Source: Acidobacteria bacterium UBA2999 (lineage in GTDB: Bacteria > Acidobacteriota > Vicinamibacteria > Vicinamibacterales > UBA2999). Taken from it: a stretch of 21,525 bases of DNA. The stretch's first letter is position 1, and every line of letters begins with the position of its first letter. Of the stretch, positions 1-7,620 are shown piece by piece. A program made the translations under genes and the position numbers. The stretch covers positions 1 through 21,525 of the forward strand of contig DDZV01000051.1 in the NCBI GenBank assembly GCA_002346475.1. The letters run 5' to 3'. The notes below the pieces were generated by a model, which saw nothing but the letters and a program-made list of their open reading frames with translations, ran no database searches and was not told the DNA's origin.

Positions 1-151
1 GTATCTCTCGTGGTCCGTGTCTTGCTCCTGGTCTATTTGTTACAGCTCCATCATATGGAATTCCAACCATGGCGATATCACAGTCAGAAGGGGATTTAAT
101 TTGAGGGGCTCTCATAAAGGTAGCTAGGTCCATATATCTCGGAGATGACAT
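1..151 (-). CDS. Ureohydrolase family protein (agmatinase-like), 5' part only
   Basis: This is the first 50 codons of a gene that runs leftwards off the window. Read from the ATG at 151-149 it begins MSSPRYMDLATFMRAP, continues with a DIAMVGIPYDG strand, and then has VTNRPGARHGPREI, which is the N-terminal signature of the arginase/agmatinase superfamily. Family members hydrolyse a guanidino group (agmatine to putrescine plus urea, or guanidinobutyrate and similar substrates) with a dimanganese centre. The metal-binding His/Asp motifs lie beyond the window, so the substrate cannot be settled. The frame stays open upstream of the chosen ATG and no clear Shine-Dalgarno is seen, so the start is uncertain by a few tens of codons; TTG codons lie further upstream. 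The gene is divergent from cstA. The family call is solid. Agmatinase rather than guanidinobutyrase is a guess. Confidence 0.82.
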   Translation of the reverse strand, partial: MSSPRYMDLATFMRAPQIKSPSDCDIAMVGIPYDGAVTNRPGARHGPREI

Positions 152-345
152 TGGATCATGCTGATGTTGTGATGATTTTTTCAACGGATTATCCAAGCAG
201 TTATGTATGTGATCGGAGGGGTGAGTGACACCAAAGCTGATGTTGCATAAGCGTATTGGCAAGGGAATTGAAGGTTGTATCACACCTGATCGGATCTGAA
301 CAAATTTCTTTCAGTCTCTATCGTCGAAGGAAGTGAGTTGATAGA
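152..345. promoter_or_regulatory. Divergent intergenic region between ureohydrolase gene and cstA
   Basis: These 194 bases separate two divergent starts and must hold promoters for both directions. I see no strong sigma-70 pair, no clear operator palindrome and no riboswitch-like fold. The weak purine-rich stretch at about 328-337 (GAAGGAAGTG) lies a short distance before the cstA ATG and is the likely ribosome-binding region. Confidence 0.4.
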
Positions 346-2022
346 ATGTTGTCCATGAATGCAATTATACTAGTAGTAATCGGCGTAGTTTTCGTATCTC
401 TCGGCTATGTGTTTTACTCCAAATTTATCGCTGAGAAAATTTATCGTCTCGATCCTCACTTCGAGACACCAGCACATGCGATGCGAGATGACGTTGATTA
501 CGTACCCACGCATCGCTTTGTACTCTGGGGACATCATTTTACAGCGGTCGCAGGAGCAGCGCCTATCGTAGGGCCAGCCGTGGCAATTATCTGGGGCTGG
601 GTGCCGGCGTTTCTCTGGGTAGTACTTGGCACGATCTTTTTCTCAGGAGTGCATGATTTTGGGTCGATTTGGGCCAGTGTGCGAAATAAGGCTCGTTCGA
701 TTGGTGCGTTGACGGGTGACGTTGTGAGTCAACGGTCGCGAACAATATTCATGATCGTGATTTTTCTGTTGCTGTTGTTAGTGAACGCAGTGTTTGCCGT
801 GATTATGGCTGGGGAGTTGATGGATACCCCGAGCAGTGTGATTCCTGTGTGGAGTGCCATCGCAGTTGCGATGGTCATCGGAGTCTTAATCTACAAGATG
901 AAGGTTGGAATTCTGTGGCCAACCGTCGCGGGTACGATCGTCTTGTATGCAGTCATTTATCTTGGCGATCAAATTCCTCTGTCGGTTCCTGATCAACTAT
1001 TGGGTTTAGGACCAGGTGCCCAGTGGATCTTAATTCTATTTGCCTATGCTGGCATTGCATCCATGTTACCGGTGTGGTTACTGTTGCAGCCACGCGATTA
1101 CATTAATGGTATTCAACTCATTATTGGACTTGCATTGTTATTCGGCGCAGTGTTATTGGCGAGTCCAACAATCGTGGCTCCAGCGTTTAACACGAATGTA
1201 CCAGCCGGGACGCCTTCACTGGTACCGTTGCTGTTTGTAACTATTGCCTGCGGGGCCATTTCAGGGTTTCACGGACTGGTGGGGTCTGGCACAACGTCCA
1301 AGCAACTTAATAAAGAGCCGGATGCAAGGTTTGTTGGGTTTCTTGGATCCATGGGTGAAGGTTCCTTGGCACTCGTGACCATTATTGCGGTGTCTGCAGG
1401 GTTTGCTTCGTTGACTGATTGGGAAGCTGTGTACTCCTCATTCGGCCAAGGCGGTCTAGGTGCCTTCAAGCAAGGTGGTGCAAATATCCTTTCGAATGGG
1501 TTTGGATTGCCAGTGGCTTTCTCAGAGACCCTCTTGACAGTTATGGCGGTGTTATTTGCTGGTACCACAATGGATGCTGGCGTCCGGTTGCAACGCTACA
1601 TCGTACAGGAATGGGGCACGATCTATCGTATTCCAATGCTGACCAATAACTTCACCGCAACCATCCTTGCAGTGGGCGCATGCTTAATTCTCGCATTTGG
1701 TGCAGGCGGAGCAGATGGTTCTGGTGGCATGTTGCTTTGGCCGCTCTTTGGTACAAGTAATCAGTTACTTGCGGGGCTGACACTTTTAGTGATTAGTGTC
1801 ATGTTAGTTAAACTTGGCCGTCCATCTCGTTACACGCTGGTACCGATGATCTTTGTAACAGCGATGGCATTTTTGTCTGCGTTGCTTCAGTTGAGAGATC
1901 TATATACGACGGGCCAGTACGTGCTAGTTTTCATCGATGTAGTGATTATCATTGCCGCAGTAATGGTGATGTTAGAAGCTGCCTCAGCGTTAATGAGCGC
2001 GAGACGTGTGAAGGCAAGCTAA
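346..2022 (+). CDS. cstA: CstA-family transporter (carbon starvation protein A)
   Basis: This 558-residue polytopic inner-membrane protein has a run of hydrophobic segments along its whole length. Family hallmarks are visible: the N-terminal RLDP and the VPTHRFVLWGHHF segment, the GPAVA stretch after it, FFSGVHDFGS, LLQPRDYING, the ISGFHGLVGSGTTSKQL stretch and the C-terminal WPLFGTSNQLLAGLTL. CstA proteins are linked to peptide and pyruvate uptake under carbon limitation (known for E. coli CstA and BtsT). The present substrate is inferred from family only. The start at 346 follows a purine-rich stretch; a second ATG at 355 is an alternative. The gene is followed after 15 bases by a small CC-tailed gene and then an ArsA ATPase, which suggests co-transcription. 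It is shorter than E. coli CstA (about 700 residues), as in many other phyla. Confidence 0.93.
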   Translation: MLSMNAIILVVIGVVFVSLGYVFYSKFIAEKIYRLDPHFETPAHAMRDDVDYVPTHRFVLWGHHFTAVAGAAPIVGPAVAIIWGWVPAFLWVVLGTIFFSGVHDFGSIWASVRNKARSIGALTGDVVSQRSRTIFMIVIFLLLLLVNAVFAVIMAGELMDTPSSVIPVWSAIAVAMVIGVLIYKMKVGILWPTVAGTIVLYAVIYLGDQIPLSVPDQLLGLGPGAQWILILFAYAGIASMLPVWLLLQPRDYINGIQLIIGLALLFGAVLLASPTIVAPAFNTNVPAGTPSLVPLLFVTIACGAISGFHGLVGSGTTSKQLNKEPDARFVGFLGSMGEGSLALVTIIAVSAGFASLTDWEAVYSSFGQGGLGAFKQGGANILSNGFGLPVAFSETLLTVMAVLFAGTTMDAGVRLQRYIVQEWGTIYRIPMLTNNFTATILAVGACLILAFGAGGADGSGGMLLWPLFGTSNQLLAGLTLLVISVMLVKLGRPSRYTLVPMIFVTAMAFLSALLQLRDLYTTGQYVLVFIDVVIIIAAVMVMLEAASALMSARRVKAS

Positions 2023-2037
2023 GAGTTCAGGCCATCG

Positions 2038-2325
2038 ATGGTAAAGGGACTTCGTTTACGCCTGACGCTTCTGTCCTGGATGCGTGCTGTGAGCACATTG
2101 CTCAGTGAGTTCTACGTGTCTCCATATCGTGGGGCTGTTGCGCGTGCTCGGCGAGACCAGGATGATCTGTTTATGCTCCTGGTCTATTCAGACCTGATGG
2201 GTGTCCCAAATCCAGCCTCGTACTACACATTGGAACTGCAGCCAATTCTCATGGAAAGGTTTCACGAGTGGCATACGCGAATGGGGATCGAGCATTCACC
2301 ACTTGACGGACTGAAGTGTTGTTGA
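2038..2325 (+). CDS. Small CC-terminal protein (cory-CC-star type), CstA/ArsA neighbour
   Basis: This 95-residue soluble-looking protein has a basic, mildly hydrophobic N-terminus, then SPYRGAVARARRDQDDLF, then PNPASYYTLELQP, a FHEWHTRMGI helix rich in His and Trp, and the end SPLDGLKCC directly before the stop codon. The pattern matches what I remember of the NCBI family called cory-CC-star, whose function is unknown; the name is from memory. It starts 15 bases after the cstA stop, with AGG six bases before ATG, and is followed by an ArsA-type ATPase. E. coli CstA also has a small downstream partner, YbdD, that ends in Cys-Cys, although the rest of that sequence does not look alike. I infer a role as a CstA-associated or ArsA-associated accessory protein. 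The vicinal cysteines could bind metal or form a disulphide. Confidence 0.72.
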   Translation: MVKGLRLRLTLLSWMRAVSTLLSEFYVSPYRGAVARARRDQDDLFMLLVYSDLMGVPNPASYYTLELQPILMERFHEWHTRMGIEHSPLDGLKCC

Positions 2326-2368
2326 TTACCTGTCTTGTTTATCTACCCCAAAGATCTCTGATCCCATC

Positions 2369-3367
2369 GTGCTGAAGTCCCTGCTTGATCGCCGCCTACT
2401 TTTTGTTGGGGGAAAGGGCGGTGTTGGAAAAACAACAATTGCGGCCGCCCTTGCAGTTGCCGCTGCTGATGGCGGTCATTCTTGCCTCGTGGTATCTACG
2501 GATCCAGCACATTCTCTTGGTGATGTGTTTGGCACGTCCATTGGCGGGTCGAGGCAGCAGCTTGACAAACAACTGTGGGGATTAGAAATCGATCCAGACG
2601 AAGAAGCTGAGCGCCATATTGAAACGGTGAAGCTTCAGATGAAAAACCTTGTACATCCCCGGATGTACGGAGCTGTTGATCGGCAGCTCGATTTTGCAAG
2701 GTTAGCGCCTGGCACGATAGAAGCAGCACTACTTGAGCGGATGGCGGAATTAATGACAGACGCTGGCAATCAATTTGATCTTGTTGTATTTGATACTGCT
2801 CCAACGGGACATACATTGCGGTTGCTTTCACTGCCAGACATTATGATGGCTTGGACCGAAGGATTACTTCGGCATAATCAAAGGTCATCTGATCTTTCAG
2901 CAAAGTTGAAACTTTTTAATGCAAATCTGCAATCAGAGGATCAGACACTTTTAGGAGACGTACCGTTTGAATATTCTGGCAGTACTCGTGAAACTAGGAT
3001 TACCGACATACTACGTTCGCGGCAACGGAAGCTCAGACGGGCCAGTGATTTATTACTTGATCGGTCGGCTTCAGCTTTTATCCTTGTACTGAATCCAGAC
3101 AAATTATCGCTACTGGAAAGCCAAAAAGCAGTTGCGGCACTTGAGCAAGTACATGTGCCTATTGAAGCTGTGGTGGTGAACCGTGTCATGCCTGATGATG
3201 CAGATGGGGGATTTGTAGATGCTCGGCGCCGTCAAGAGTCTATCTACAGAAACGCAATTGATAGGGCATTTTCAAATTTACATAGAAGGATATTGCCACT
3301 TCTATCAGATGACGTAATTGGCATAGACGCTTTACGTCATATGGGCCAATTATTAACCAAAGTCTAA
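2369..3367 (+). CDS. ArsA/Get3-family ATPase
   Basis: This 332-residue single-domain ATPase carries a deviant Walker A, GGKGGVGKTT, at residues 14-23, the switch I-like STDPAHSLGDVF at 43-54, and the family box DTAPTGHTLRLL from residue 142. LVLNPDKLSLLES and VVVNRVMPD further on form the A-loop and nucleoside region typical of ArsA/Get3. The family includes arsenite-pump ATPases and tail-anchored protein targeting factors. Only one cysteine is visible (residue 39), so the arsenite-binding cysteine triad and the Get3 CXXC zinc motif are absent; an arsenic pump role is therefore unlikely. The start is GTG, with no clear Shine-Dalgarno, and fits the usual LLDRRLLFVGGKGG beginning of the family. 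It lies 43 bases after the CC-tailed gene and 42 bases before the ABC exporter pair. Confidence 0.87.
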   Translation: MLKSLLDRRLLFVGGKGGVGKTTIAAALAVAAADGGHSCLVVSTDPAHSLGDVFGTSIGGSRQQLDKQLWGLEIDPDEEAERHIETVKLQMKNLVHPRMYGAVDRQLDFARLAPGTIEAALLERMAELMTDAGNQFDLVVFDTAPTGHTLRLLSLPDIMMAWTEGLLRHNQRSSDLSAKLKLFNANLQSEDQTLLGDVPFEYSGSTRETRITDILRSRQRKLRRASDLLLDRSASAFILVLNPDKLSLLESQKAVAALEQVHVPIEAVVVNRVMPDDADGGFVDARRRQESIYRNAIDRAFSNLHRRILPLLSDDVIGIDALRHMGQLLTKV

Positions 3368-3409
3368 TCAGACCAGAAGAGCATCAACTGAGTCCGTTAT
3401 ACTCAAAGG

Positions 3410-5161
3410 ATGTCCCCAATCCGGAGAGTCTTCACATATATTCGTCGTTACCGTTCGGCATTCTCTTTGGGCCTGGGGTGTGTCGTTATTACAACCACTC
3501 TGCAGCTTAGTGGGCCATGGGTTCTGAAGTTTGCGATTGATGATCTGGCTGGTGGCGTAACGTTTGCAAAACTTCGTTACTATGCGTTGTTGCTACTGGT
3601 CTTGGCAGCCGTTAGTGGCACGTTCAGGTTTCTGATGCGTCGAATTATTATTGGGGCGTCCAGAGAGATTGAGTACGACTTACGCAATGATTTTTTTGCG
3701 CATTTACAACGCTTGTCACTTGGTTACTTCCATAAAAACAGAACCGGCGATTTGATGTCTCGGGCGACTAATGACCTGAGTGCTGTACGAATGATGGTTG
3801 GTCCTGCTGTTATGTATACAGCGAATACTGCGCTAACGTTCTTAGTAGCCATTATTTTGATGTTATCAATTAACGTTCGTTTGACTTTGATTGCGTTGAT
3901 TCCTTTGCCATTTGTATCCGTTGCCGCACGTTATTTTGGACGTGCCATCCATCACAGGTTTGAACGCATTCAGGCGCAACTCTCTGATCTCAGTGCGGTT
4001 ACACAAGAAACACTGAGCGGGGTTCGAGTGGTCCGTGCATACCGTCAGGAATCGTTTGAGCTTTCAAGATTCCGTTCTTCCAACGAGGAATACGTACATC
4101 GGAACCGGGCCCTAATCAAATTACAAAGCGCATTTTACCCAAGCTTAGGAATGATGATGGGAATAGGGGCTCTGTTAGTGCTATGGCAGGGCAGCGTAGC
4201 TGTAGTTGGTGGAGAGATGACGGTAGGCGCACTCGTTGCTTTCAACGCGTATCTCTTGATGCTCACTTGGCCAATGATCGCGTTTGGGTGGGTTACAAAT
4301 CTTTTGCAGCGAGGTCTTGCTTCCTGGATACGAATATTACAGGTGCTAGATTCAGCGCCTACCATTGCAGATACGGAGACAGCTTCTGCGATTCCAGGGA
4401 TTGCATCAGTTCGAGGCGATGTTGAGTTTCGAAACTTAACATTTGCTTACGGTGAGCATGTTGTCCTCCATAATATCTCTGCTATTTTCCCCGCAGGTCA
4501 GACGACAGCCATTGTTGGCGCTACGGGCTCTGGAAAATCAACACTGCTCAGTCTGATTGCTCGTCTTTACGATCCCCCGCTGGGAACCGTCTTTGTTGAT
4601 GATGTCGACGTGCATAGGATTCCACTTTCGATTCTTCGTGGAGCTGTTGGTTTTGTTCCGCAGGAACCATTTTTGTTTAGTGACACGTTGGCTGAAAATA
4701 TTACTTTTGGCGTCAAAGAGAGTCAGTTAAGTGAGGGCAGTCTTGAGCAGTCAGCTCAGGTCTCCAGACTTGACAAAGATCTTCAGGAGTTTCCAGAGGG
4801 TTATCAGACGCTTGTAGGGGAGCGGGGTATTACGCTTTCTGGTGGCCAAAAACAGCGCACAGCAATTGCAAGGGCTCTCGTGATTAATCCAAAAATTTTA
4901 GTGTTAGATGATGCCTTGTCCGCTGTAGATACTCATACAGAAGAGGAGATTCTTATCCAATTACGTGCGGTAATGAAACAACGGACAGCAATTATTGTTT
5001 CTCATAGGATCTCGACAGTACGGCATGCAGACCAAATTCTTGTCCTTGATCAAGGACGGATAGTTGAACGCGGTTGTCATGATGAATTAGTTGCCAGGCA
5101 AGGAGTGTATGCAGCATTACATCGGCGACAGCTTCTTGAGGAAGAGCTAGCAGCTTCGTAA
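3410..5161 (+). CDS. ABC exporter half-transporter, subunit with degenerate ATPase site
   Basis: This 583-residue protein has an N-terminal six-helix exporter membrane domain (about residues 1-310) fused to a nucleotide-binding domain. Walker A is GATGSGKST near residue 370. The Q-loop lies in FVPQEPFLFSDT, the signature LSGGQKQR starts at residue 476, Walker B is LVLDD with Asp at 501, the D-loop is SAVD, and the switch His lies in IIVSHRIST. The catalytic Glu after Walker B is replaced by Asp501, as in BmrC and TM287 of heterodimeric multidrug exporters. The next gene, 15 bases on, carries the complementary pattern, so the two should form one heterodimer. Substrate is unknown; drugs, lipids or peptides are all possible. 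AAAGG sits immediately before the ATG, unusually close for a ribosome-binding site. Confidence 0.9.
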   Translation: MSPIRRVFTYIRRYRSAFSLGLGCVVITTTLQLSGPWVLKFAIDDLAGGVTFAKLRYYALLLLVLAAVSGTFRFLMRRIIIGASREIEYDLRNDFFAHLQRLSLGYFHKNRTGDLMSRATNDLSAVRMMVGPAVMYTANTALTFLVAIILMLSINVRLTLIALIPLPFVSVAARYFGRAIHHRFERIQAQLSDLSAVTQETLSGVRVVRAYRQESFELSRFRSSNEEYVHRNRALIKLQSAFYPSLGMMMGIGALLVLWQGSVAVVGGEMTVGALVAFNAYLLMLTWPMIAFGWVTNLLQRGLASWIRILQVLDSAPTIADTETASAIPGIASVRGDVEFRNLTFAYGEHVVLHNISAIFPAGQTTAIVGATGSGKSTLLSLIARLYDPPLGTVFVDDVDVHRIPLSILRGAVGFVPQEPFLFSDTLAENITFGVKESQLSEGSLEQSAQVSRLDKDLQEFPEGYQTLVGERGITLSGGQKQRTAIARALVINPKILVLDDALSAVDTHTEEEILIQLRAVMKQRTAIIVSHRISTVRHADQILVLDQGRIVERGCHDELVARQGVYAALHRRQLLEEELAAS

Positions 5162-5176
5162 CGGCTACGGGGGACA

Positions 5177-6997
5177 ATGTCTTTGCACGAAGAAGAAGTA
5201 CTCGGTAAAGCATACGATGCTCGTTTAATGCGTCGACTGTTGACGTATCTCTGGCCACACCGCACCGTTGTGTTTGTAGCACTTTGTGCCATTCTTGCAC
5301 ATTCTCTTCTTCAGCTTGTCCCTCCTTATCTAACTAAGATTGTTATTGATGATTACATTCCCACGGGGGACATATCTGGCCTTGGGACAGTAGCCGTCTT
5401 GTTTCTGATGATGCTCATTGGATCATTCATACTTGAGTATATAGAAACTTGGACTCTTCAATTAACAGGGCAGAAGATCATGTTCGCGCTTCGAATGCAA
5501 GTCTATACGCATTTACAGCGACTCGATCTCCGTTTCTACAATCGGAATCCGGTAGGTCGTCTCATGACGAGGGTAACCACGGATGTTGATGTACTCAACG
5601 ATCTCTTTACGTCAGGGGTTGTGTCTGTTTTTGGAGATGTTTTTACACTCATTGGCATTATGGCCGTTTTGCTTTGGATGGACTGGCGTCTGGCAATTGT
5701 TGCTTTTTCTGTACTCCCCATTATTGTTTTAATTACACAGTGGTTTCGCCGTCACGTACGTAACTCGTACAGGAAAGTCCGTACAAGAATAGCTCGGATC
5801 AATGCTTTTCTTCAGGAACGTATTACCGGAATGGCAACGGTGCAACTGTTTACACGTGAGAAGAAAGACTATGCTTTATTTGACAAGATAGATGGATCAC
5901 ATCGTGACGCGAACCTCGAGTCAATTTTTTACTATGCAGTGTTCTATCCAGCCATTGAGCTTGTTAGTGCGCTAGCGGCGTCTTTGATCCTTTGGTACGG
6001 TGGTGGTCTTGTCATAAGGGATGCTTTGACTCTAGGGTCCTTAGTAGCCTTCTTTCAGTACTCCCAACGGTTTTTTAGACCCATCAGTGATCTGTCTGAG
6101 AAATTCAATACTCTGCAAGCAGCGATGGCTTCGTCAGAACGAATTTTTGCTTTGCTTGATGTTCCAGTAGTAATTCAAAATCCACAACAACCATTACGTC
6201 GCAAGGTTAATGATCCTGGGCGCATAGTCTTTAGTCATGTCACATTTGGATACACGCCTAGTGAGCCAGTCATTCGTGATGTGTCATTTGAAGTTAAGCC
6301 AGGCGAGCGCATTGGCATTGTAGGAGCCACTGGTGCTGGAAAGAGCACTCTTATTAATCTGTTGTTGCGGTTCTACGATGTACAGCAGGGTCAGATTATG
6401 ATCGACGGTGTTGATACGAGAGACATGGATTTACGAGATTTACGTGGCTTGTACAGTCTTGTCTTGCAAGATATCAACCTTTTTTCTGGAACTATTTCTG
6501 GCAATGTGAGACTAGGGAATGCTGACATTTCTGATGAGATGGTGTGGCGTGCAATCCAAGCTGTACATGCCGACGAGTTTGTCAGCAGACTGCCCCTCGG
6601 AATGGAAACGACTGTAGCTGAGGGTGGCGCCACTCTTTCTGTGGGACAGAAGCAGCTTCTATCTTTTGCACGTGCGCTAGCTTTTGATCCCCAAGTTCTT
6701 ATCTTAGATGAGGCCACATCAAGCATTGATACAGAAACGGAGTTGCTGATTAGAGACGCACTGCACGTATTGATGCAAGGCCGTACAACATTAGCTGTTG
6801 CGCATCGTTTGTCAACGATTCAGGACATGGATCGGATTCTTGTTTTGCATAAGGGAGAACTTCGAGAGTCAGGGACTCACCAGGAACTGCTAGCACTCAA
6901 AGGGATTTATTATCGACTCTATAGATTGCAGTTTAAAAAGGATGAGACCTCGGCTTTGGATCTTTCTATTTCGCATCCTGCCACTGCTAGTTCTTAG
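5177..6997 (+). CDS. ABC exporter half-transporter, catalytic partner subunit
   Basis: This 606-residue protein has the same fused layout as its neighbour: a membrane domain of about 320 residues, then a nucleotide-binding domain with Walker A GATGAGKST, Q-loop VLQDINLFSGT, and Walker B LILDE with catalytic Glu512. The D-loop is SSID and the switch is AVAHRLST. The ABC signature is LSVGQ (residues 487-491) instead of LSGGQ. In heterodimeric exporters the canonical site pairs the Glu-bearing subunit with the partner's intact LSGGQ, exactly as these two genes provide. A GGGGG tract lies four bases before the ATG. The short tail after the domain is Ser/Thr-rich and unremarkable. It is the last gene of the rightward run starting at cstA; I see no strong terminator after it in 6998-7083. 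Confidence 0.9.
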   Translation: MSLHEEEVLGKAYDARLMRRLLTYLWPHRTVVFVALCAILAHSLLQLVPPYLTKIVIDDYIPTGDISGLGTVAVLFLMMLIGSFILEYIETWTLQLTGQKIMFALRMQVYTHLQRLDLRFYNRNPVGRLMTRVTTDVDVLNDLFTSGVVSVFGDVFTLIGIMAVLLWMDWRLAIVAFSVLPIIVLITQWFRRHVRNSYRKVRTRIARINAFLQERITGMATVQLFTREKKDYALFDKIDGSHRDANLESIFYYAVFYPAIELVSALAASLILWYGGGLVIRDALTLGSLVAFFQYSQRFFRPISDLSEKFNTLQAAMASSERIFALLDVPVVIQNPQQPLRRKVNDPGRIVFSHVTFGYTPSEPVIRDVSFEVKPGERIGIVGATGAGKSTLINLLLRFYDVQQGQIMIDGVDTRDMDLRDLRGLYSLVLQDINLFSGTISGNVRLGNADISDEMVWRAIQAVHADEFVSRLPLGMETTVAEGGATLSVGQKQLLSFARALAFDPQVLILDEATSSIDTETELLIRDALHVLMQGRTTLAVAHRLSTIQDMDRILVLHKGELRESGTHQELLALKGIYYRLYRLQFKKDETSALDLSISHPATASS

Positions 6998-7083
6998 CTA
7001 ACATGCAGAAATAATTATAGAGGATCAACATAAAGACGTGGTTATGTGAGCGTAGGCTGATTCACTGATTATTGTTTGGTATT

Positions 7084-7599
7084 TTATTTTTGAAGATTCG
7101 AAAGATTTTCTTCTCGTTGTTTGAACAGAGGATCGACAGTGTTTGGTGTACTTATTGTTGGACTCCAACCGAGCCGTAATATGTTGACTTCAATCTTCTT
7201 TCGACCAAAATCAAGTGCTTCATAGCAACTCCACATATAGAGATCAAGGATCCTTCCTTTAATAGCTGGACCTGTATCTAAGATGGTATAGATGCCGTCG
7301 TACTCTGGCGTATCTGTTTTCACACTGACCACACTACCGATAGGAAGGAGCCTAGGATCGGCAGCGGCCATACCACGACGAACTCGAATACCTGAAAAAG
7401 TTGTTGTTCCCTTACAGTACGCGGTTGCTGAGAAAGGGAGCCACGCTCCCGTCACAATCTCAGGTTCTTCACGTAGCCCAGTGGCATCATCAAGGTCTCG
7501 AATTGTAGTTTCGTAGAATAGGATAAGTGCCAAGCTTGCAAGCACTGTTGCCAGAATCTTTTTCAAATTTGATTTTGAAACCAGATGCACTATTAACAC
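7084..7599 (-). CDS. Secreted or membrane-anchored 3D-domain protein
   Basis: This protein of about 170 residues has an N-terminal hydrophobic helix (about residues 14-29, ILATVLASLALILFY), probably a signal anchor, followed by a 3D domain. The conserved elements are FSATAYCKG, SGIRVRRGMAAADPRLLPIGS, ILDTGPAIKGRILDLYM and the closing FGRKKIEVNIL. The three aspartates that name the domain are in ADPR, DTG and LDLY. The fold is the double-psi barrel also found in MltA and Rpf/YabE proteins, so a peptidoglycan-related role outside the cytoplasmic membrane is likely, though the reaction cannot be read. The start is GTG at 7599 or, better placed after an AGGG tract, GTG at 7590. It follows thiL on the same strand by 21 bases. 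Confidence 0.83.
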   Translation of the reverse strand: MLIVHLVSKSNLKKILATVLASLALILFYETTIRDLDDATGLREEPEIVTGAWLPFSATAYCKGTTTFSGIRVRRGMAAADPRLLPIGSVVSVKTDTPEYDGIYTILDTGPAIKGRILDLYMWSCYEALDFGRKKIEVNILRLGWSPTISTPNTVDPLFKQREENLSNLQK

Positions 7600-7620
7600 C
7601 CTGTAAAGTTTATTAAATGA

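Noticed and set aside
1..99. Rightward open frames entering from the left edge, as the 3' end of an upstream gene
   Set aside because: The rightward translations resemble no protein family I recognise, while the opposite strand gives a clear ureohydrolase signature (TNRPGARHGPREI).
26..2192. A shared 14-base string (GCTCCTGGTCTATT) near 26 and near 2176 as a possible repeat or recombination scar
   Set aside because: About one shared 14-mer is expected by chance in a window of this size, and the flanking sequences do not match.
2369..3367. Arsenic resistance operon
   Set aside because: The ArsA-type ATPase lacks metal-binding cysteines and there is no arsB, acr3, arsC, arsD or arsR nearby.
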